64,000 bases of DNA from Actinotalea caeni (GTDB lineage Bacteria > Actinomycetota > Actinomycetes > Actinomycetales > Beutenbergiaceae): positions 186,001 to 250,000 of the forward strand of contig NZ_WNXX01000004.1 of assembly GCF_009733795.1 (NCBI RefSeq), given 5' to 3'. Below, one piece after another: positions 59,996-64,000 of this stretch. Every line of letters starts with the position of its first letter. Position 1 is the stretch's first letter. Below the pieces are notes generated by a model that did no database searches, had not been told where the DNA came from, and saw nothing but the letters and a program-made list of their open reading frames with translations. The position numbers and the translations under genes are program-made.

Positions 59996-61397
59996 CGGTG
60001 GCCACGTTCTCCTCGCCGACGATCCCGATCAGCGCCTGCTCGAACGCGGCCGCGGCGTCGGCCGGCGGAGTGCCGTCGACGACGGCGGCGGTCGCCTCCT
60101 GCAGTGCGACCGAGACCTGCGGGTACGCGGCCAGACCCGGCCGGTAGCTGTTGATCGGGAGCACGTTCTCGCTGACGAAGGTCAGCATCGGGTCGCTCGC
60201 GAGCACCTCGGCGTTGACGTCGTCACGGGGCGTGATCGACACGGTGCCCGCCACCCGCTCGGTGTAGGCCTCGGCCGAGTTCATGAACGCCAGCAGCTCC
60301 CACGCGAGCTCGGGGTTGTCCGAGCCGGGGTTGAGCACGCGACCGGTGCCGCCGCCCATCGACACGAAGTCGCGGCCCTGGACACCGCTGCCGGGGGTCT
60401 GCGCCGGGATGAGCGCGTAGCCGACGACCTCGTCACGGTTCGCCATCGGCGCGGTGCCGACGTTCTCGTCGGGGTTGATGACCGACCGCCAGAAGTAGTC
60501 GCCCTCCAGCAGGATGCCGATCTCGCCGGCGGCGAACTGGGCGAAGGAGTTGTCGCGCCCGGCGGCCTCCTGCTGCAGCACCGGGTCGCCGAGGCCCTCG
60601 CCGTAGATCGTGGCGTAGAGCTCGAGCACGTCCCGCAGGCCCTGGGTGTCGCCGTTCCAGGCGCCGTCGGACCAGACCTCGGTGCCGGTGCCCACGAGCA
60701 GCGGCAGCACACCCTGCATCGTCGTCGCCTCGCCCATCGCGGTGCCGGCGTTGATCTGGAGCGGGATGACGCCGTCGAGCGAGGACAGCGTGCGCGCGGT
60801 CTCGAGGATCTCGTCCCAGCTGGTCGGCTGCCAGTCCTCGGGCAGCCCCGCCTGGGCGAACAGCTCCTTGTTGTAGTAGAGCACCCGGCCGTCGGCGCCC
60901 TGCGGGACGCCGTAGCGCTCGCCCTCGAACGACATCGCGGACTGCACCGCCTCCGGCATCTGCTCCCAGCCGTCCCAGGCGTCGACGGCGTCGCCGGCGA
61001 CCTCCGACAGCGGGGCGATGTACCCGGCCTCCGCGAACTCCCCGACCCAGATGCCGTCGATGCCGATGATGTCGGCGCCCTCGCCGGCCTGCAGGTCGAG
61101 GACGATCTTGGTCTTGTAGTCCTCGTCGTCGACGCCCTCCTCGAGGAACTCGACGGTGACGTCGCGGCCGGCCTCGGCCTGGGCGGCCTCGAACCGCGGG
61201 ATCACCCAGTCGCGGATCCAGTCCGCCTCGGCGGCGTTCTTGCCGCCGGAGATCGCGTTGGCGGTGATCGTCAGGGTGACGGCGTCGCCGTCGCCCCCGC
61301 CCCCGCCGTCGTCTCCTCCGGAGCCGCACGCGGCGACCAGGCCGAGCGCGGTGAGCGAGGCGATCCCGGCTGCGAGCCGGCGCGAACGTGCGTGCAT
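59985..61397 (-). CDS. ABC transporter substrate-binding lipoprotein (third system)
   Basis: 470 aa from ATG 61397 with GGGGG nine bases upstream. Lipoprotein signal with lipobox LVAAC, Gly/Asp tether, then family-1 solute-binding domain (IIGIDGIWVGEFAEAGYIAPLS; VLYYNKELFAQAGLPEDWQPTSW; GILLEGDYFWRSVI). First gene of the binding protein-permease-permease-ATPase-PHP operon. Substrate unknown; the PHP enzyme suggests a cleavable ester or phosphodiester. Confidence 0.92.
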   Translation of the reverse strand: MHARSRRLAAGIASLTALGLVAACGSGGDDGGGGGDGDAVTLTITANAISGGKNAAEADWIRDWVIPRFEAAQAEAGRDVTVEFLEEGVDDEDYKTKIVLDLQAGEGADIIGIDGIWVGEFAEAGYIAPLSEVAGDAVDAWDGWEQMPEAVQSAMSFEGERYGVPQGADGRVLYYNKELFAQAGLPEDWQPTSWDEILETARTLSSLDGVIPLQINAGTAMGEATTMQGVLPLLVGTGTEVWSDGAWNGDTQGLRDVLELYATIYGEGLGDPVLQQEAAGRDNSFAQFAAGEIGILLEGDYFWRSVINPDENVGTAPMANRDEVVGYALIPAQTPGSGVQGRDFVSMGGGTGRVLNPGSDNPELAWELLAFMNSAEAYTERVAGTVSITPRDDVNAEVLASDPMLTFVSENVLPINSYRPGLAAYPQVSVALQEATAAVVDGTPPADAAAAFEQALIGIVGEENVATGDG

Positions 61398-61481
61398 GGC
61401 AATCCCCCAACGGGTCCGTGACGACGCTGGGGACGCGGTCGGGCAGCGTCCCTGCGGGCCGTCCTTTGTCACGACATCCTT

Positions 61482-61491
61482 ACCGTACGGT
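61482..61491. promoter_or_regulatory. Palindrome upstream of third ABC operon
   Basis: ACCGTACGGT is a perfect 10-bp palindrome in the 174-base gap between the divergent ABC operon (start 61397) and the beta-lactamase gene (start 61572), placed where a -10 for the ABC operon could lie. LacI- or GntR-type regulators use sites of this sort; none is encoded next to it. Confidence 0.3.
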
Positions 61492-61571
61492 GGCGAGGCG
61501 TCCACAAGGGAGCGGTTTGACGAACTTCCTGCGACCGGTGGCCGCCCCGTCCCCGCCGACGACGAGAGGTC

Positions 61572-62534
61572 GTGACGATGACGAGACCCGCCGTGCGCGC
61601 TCGCGCGGTCGCTGCGCTCGTGCTGGGCCTGATGCTAGCGGGCTGCGCAGCACCGGCGGCGGACCCGCCGAGCCCGACGACCACCGGGGCCACGAGCGCA
61701 CCGGCGAGCGCCGCGCCGTCGGCCGGGACGACGTCCGACGCGCCGCCGGCGATCGACGTCTCGGCCGAGCTCGGCGCTCTCGAGGAGGAGCTCGACGCCC
61801 GGGTGGGCGTGAGCGCGCTGGACACCGGGACCGGGGCCGTCGTCGAGCACCGCGCGCAGGAGCGCTTCGGGTTCGCCTCCACGATCAAGGTCTTCGCCGT
61901 CGCCGAGCTGCTGCGCCGGGTGCCGCCCGCCGAGCGGGAGGAGCACGTGACCTGGACCGATGCCGACGTGGCGGCTGCCGGCTACGCGCCGGTGACGAGC
62001 GCGCACCCCGGCGGGCTCACGCTGGCGCAGCTGGCGGAGGCCGCGGTGCGCGAGAGCGACAACCTCGCGACCAACCTGGTCCTCGAGCGGATCGGTGGGC
62101 CCGCCGGGCTGACGGAGGCGCTCGCCGCCCTGGGCGACCGCAGCACCCGGCTGGTCGACGTCGAGCCGGCGCTCAACGACGTCGTGCCGGGCGAGGAGGC
62201 CAACACCACCACGCCCGCGGCGTTCACGGCCGACCTCCTCGCGGTGCTCGAGCCCGGGTACCTCACCGAGGCCGACCGCGACCTCCTGCTCACGTGGATG
62301 AGCGGCAACGCGACCGGTGACGCGCTCGTGCGCGCCGGCGCCCCGGAGGGCTGGGAGGTCCAGGACAAGTCCGGCGGAGCCGGCCCGATGCGCAACGACG
62401 TCGCCGTCGTCACGCCGCCCGACGGTGCGCCGATCGTGCTGACGATCCTCACCACGAGGAACGACCCGGACGCCCCGTGGGCGGACGAGCTGGTGGCGCG
62501 GACGGCGGCGGTGGTGCTGGAGGCGCTCGGCTGA
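61572..62534 (+). CDS. Class A beta-lactamase-family lipoprotein
   Basis: 320 aa from GTG 61572 (ATG 61578 also possible). Lipobox LMLAGC, then an Ala/Pro/Thr linker. Active-site motifs are in order: FASTIKVFA (Ser-x-x-Lys, ~residue 99), ESDNLATN (SDN loop), VEPALNDV (omega-loop E-x-x-L-N) and DKSGGAG (KSG in place of KTG). All class A catalytic residues are present, so it should hydrolyse beta-lactams at the cell surface, although some relatives are poor enzymes. No regulator (BlaI/BlaR) adjoins it. Confidence 0.9.
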   Translation: MTMTRPAVRARAVAALVLGLMLAGCAAPAADPPSPTTTGATSAPASAAPSAGTTSDAPPAIDVSAELGALEEELDARVGVSALDTGTGAVVEHRAQERFGFASTIKVFAVAELLRRVPPAEREEHVTWTDADVAAAGYAPVTSAHPGGLTLAQLAEAAVRESDNLATNLVLERIGGPAGLTEALAALGDRSTRLVDVEPALNDVVPGEEANTTTPAAFTADLLAVLEPGYLTEADRDLLLTWMSGNATGDALVRAGAPEGWEVQDKSGGAGPMRNDVAVVTPPDGAPIVLTILTTRNDPDAPWADELVARTAAVVLEALG

Positions 62535-62535
62535 G

Positions 62536-62757
62536 TCAGCCGCCCGTGGTCACCGTGATCGTGTGCTCGCCGAGGCGCACGACCTGGCCGGGCCGCACCT
62601 GCGCGCCGCGGCGGGTCTCGACCTCGCCGTCGACGGTCACGCCGCCGTCGGCGATCACCGCGCGGGCGACGCCGCCGTCGTCGACGACGCCGGCCAGCTT
62701 GAGCAGCTGGCCGAGCCGGATCGACTCGTCGCGGATCGGGACCTCGGTGTCGGGCAC
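62536..62757 (-). CDS. S4-domain RNA-binding protein (YbcJ-like)
   Basis: 73 aa, essentially a single S4 domain: IRLGQLLKLAGVVDDGGVARAVIADGGVTVDGEVETRRGAQVRPGQVV contains the conserved LGQ..K..G......A...I..G.V.VNG pattern, quoted here only for its start and pattern. Stand-alone S4 proteins of this size bind structured RNA, often rRNA. It converges on the beta-lactamase with one base between stops. Confidence 0.9.
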   Translation of the reverse strand: MPDTEVPIRDESIRLGQLLKLAGVVDDGGVARAVIADGGVTVDGEVETRRGAQVRPGQVVRLGEHTITVTTGG

Positions 62758-62794
62758 GGCTCCACTGTAGGCCGGACGCGGCCCCGGCAGGCCG

Positions 62795-63928
62795 TCAGCC
62801 GAAGCGACGCGGGTCGAGGAAGCCGTCGTCGACGAACCGCGGGTCGCCGAGCACGTGCTGCGCGACCAGCTCGCCGAGCGCGCTCGCGTGCTTGAACGAG
62901 TGGCCCGAGCAGCCGCCGCCGACGACCACGCGCGGGTGGTGCGTCGGCCCGACCGTGAACTGCTGGTCGGGCGTGTGCGTCATGAGGCAGGTCGTCACCG
63001 CGGTCACGGTCGGGGCGAGCGCGGGGAAGGTGGCGGCGACCAGGTCCTCGACGAGGGCGGTCTCGCCGGGGTGGATCGTGCGGTCGACGGCGTCGGGGTC
63101 GACCCGTTCGACCGGACCGTCGAACTCGGGTCCGACCTTGACGTCGAAGACGCCCGGCATCGCGCCGTGGCCCCACACCCAGGTGTCGCGCCCGGGTACC
63201 CGCCGCACGAACACCGGGAGCACGTCGAGGTCGGCTCGCTCACCGGGGCGGGCACGGAACCACGTGAGCAGCTGCCGGTGCGGCACGAGCGGCAGCGGCA
63301 CGAACCGGTCGATCCACGGCCCGGCCGTGACGACGACCTGCGCGACGCGCGTGACGCCGTCGGCGGTGCGGACCGTGACGCCGTCGTCGTCGGGCTCGAT
63401 CGCGACCACGCGGGTGCCGGTGACGACCCGCGCGCCGGCGACCCGTGCGGCGTCGACCGCCGCCCGGATCGCGGCCTCGGGCCGCAGCACCCCGGCCTCG
63501 GGGTCCCAGACGCCGACCTGGCCGTCGTCGACCCGTGCGTGGGCGGGGAAACGGCGCGCGATCTCGGCGCGGTCGATCTCCTCGACGGGTACGCCGTGGG
63601 TGCGCGCGGCGAGCAGCGTGCCGGCGACGATCCGGGAGCCCGGCTCGCCGATCATCAGCCCGCCGGTGGCATGCAGCAGGTCCTGCCCGCTCGCCTCCTC
63701 CAGCTCGCGCCACAGCGTGCGCGCGCGACGCGCGATCGGCACGAGCGTCGGGTGCTCGAGACAGGCGACGCGGAACAGCCGCGTGACGCCGTGCGACCCG
63801 CCCCGGTCGTGCCCGGGCTCGTGCTGCTCGAACGCGACGACGTCGGCGCCCCGCGCGGCGAGCTGCCACGCCGCGCTCGACCCGATCGCACCGAGACCCA
63901 CCACCGCGACCTGCGCGTCCAGACCCAT
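62795..63928 (-). CDS. solA: FAD-dependent N-methyl-amino-acid oxidase (SolA/MTOX-like)
   Basis: 377 aa. VAVVGLGAIGSSAAWQLAARG is the FAD Rossmann loop, HGVTRLFRVACLEH the conserved SxxxxR region of monomeric sarcosine/N-methyltryptophan oxidases, and VVGGGCSGHSFKHASALGEL holds the Cys to which FAD is covalently attached in this family. It oxidatively demethylates an N-methyl amino acid, releasing formaldehyde and H2O2. No formaldehyde-handling gene is in the window. The 72 bases to the right edge contain nothing I recognise. Confidence 0.88.
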   Translation of the reverse strand: MGLDAQVAVVGLGAIGSSAAWQLAARGADVVAFEQHEPGHDRGGSHGVTRLFRVACLEHPTLVPIARRARTLWRELEEASGQDLLHATGGLMIGEPGSRIVAGTLLAARTHGVPVEEIDRAEIARRFPAHARVDDGQVGVWDPEAGVLRPEAAIRAAVDAARVAGARVVTGTRVVAIEPDDDGVTVRTADGVTRVAQVVVTAGPWIDRFVPLPLVPHRQLLTWFRARPGERADLDVLPVFVRRVPGRDTWVWGHGAMPGVFDVKVGPEFDGPVERVDPDAVDRTIHPGETALVEDLVAATFPALAPTVTAVTTCLMTHTPDQQFTVGPTHHPRVVVGGGCSGHSFKHASALGELVAQHVLGDPRFVDDGFLDPRRFG

Positions 63929-64000
63929 GCGCCCATCGTGGCAGCGCCGCGCGCCGTCCAGGCTCCGAGGCCACCTCGGCCGAGGTCGTGCGCTCGTGTC

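Noticed and set aside
1-64000. tRNA, rRNA, riboswitch, prophage or insertion-sequence genes
   Set aside because: I saw no cloverleaf with a CCA-type end, no rRNA-like stretch, no transposase, integrase or phage structural gene, and no recognisable riboswitch leader.

Overview
The window is very GC-rich, uses GTG starts freely, and has many 1-4 base stop/start overlaps. Its core genes (inositol-3-phosphate synthase with a PadR regulator; a bifunctional PBP followed by rpsF-ssb-rpsR-rplI; dnaB; sortase-anchored surface proteins; UgpC-type ABC ATPase) point to an actinobacterium. The order ino1/padR - PBP - rpsF/ssb/rpsR/rplI - MATE - dnaB is the origin-proximal arrangement I associate with Micrococcales such as Cellulomonas and relatives. 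That assignment is inference from gene order and protein style, not from a search.

Layout. 1-4.7 kb: ino1 (cut by the left edge), a self-regulated padR, a GHKL ATPase/flavin reductase pair, and an epoxide hydrolase divergent from a WYL regulator. 4.8-9.0 kb: cell-wall synthase PBP, then the ribosomal/ssb operon closed by a strong hairpin. 9.1-14.5 kb: two paralogous choice-of-anchor-G type surface proteins. The first is badly decayed; the second carries 51 TDPEG-type pentapeptides and an LPSTG anchor. Both promoters share a direct-repeat element at identical spacing from the -10. 14.5-26 kb: DUF5819/HTTM pair, beta-propeller protein, GH120 beta-xylosidase, MFS and MATE exporters, SDR, GNAT, and two tandem dihydrofolate-reductase-like genes that have each lost their middle. 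26.1-27.8 kb: a cluster of DnaA-box-like 9-mers, then dnaB without an intein.

27.9-41.8 kb is the most interesting part: a GntR-controlled, co-directional 11-gene catabolic locus. It encodes a GHL6-like intracellular glycosidase, a zinc dehydrogenase, an aldo-keto reductase, a fuconolactonase-like amidohydrolase, a UxaA-family dehydratase, an ABC sugar importer lacking its own ATPase, a FucU/RbsD mutarotase, an alpha-ketoglutaric-semialdehyde-type dehydrogenase and an XylX-like FAH-family dehydratase. Read together they outline a non-phosphorylating (Weimberg-type) route from an imported glycoside through a sugar of L-fuco/D-arabino configuration to alpha-ketoglutarate. D-arabinose is my preferred substrate; L-fucose is the alternative.

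42-64 kb: esterase, DinB, DUF1206 and patatin genes; a deletion scar joining a cupin remnant to a truncated ArsR-type regulator; DyP peroxidase; nucleotidyltransferase; GrpB; pyridoxal kinase; a MetPS-type amino-acid transporter; two further sugar-type ABC systems (one permease frameshifted) with a single UgpC/MsmX-type ATPase that may serve all three importers; a PHP hydrolase; class A beta-lactamase; an S4 protein; and a SolA-like oxidase.

Two themes cut across the window. First, the larger convergent intergenic gaps carry palindromic or tandem repeats of three unrelated families (60 bp, 80 bp and 29 bp units). Second, several accessory genes are broken by internal deletions or by single-base slips in short homopolymers.
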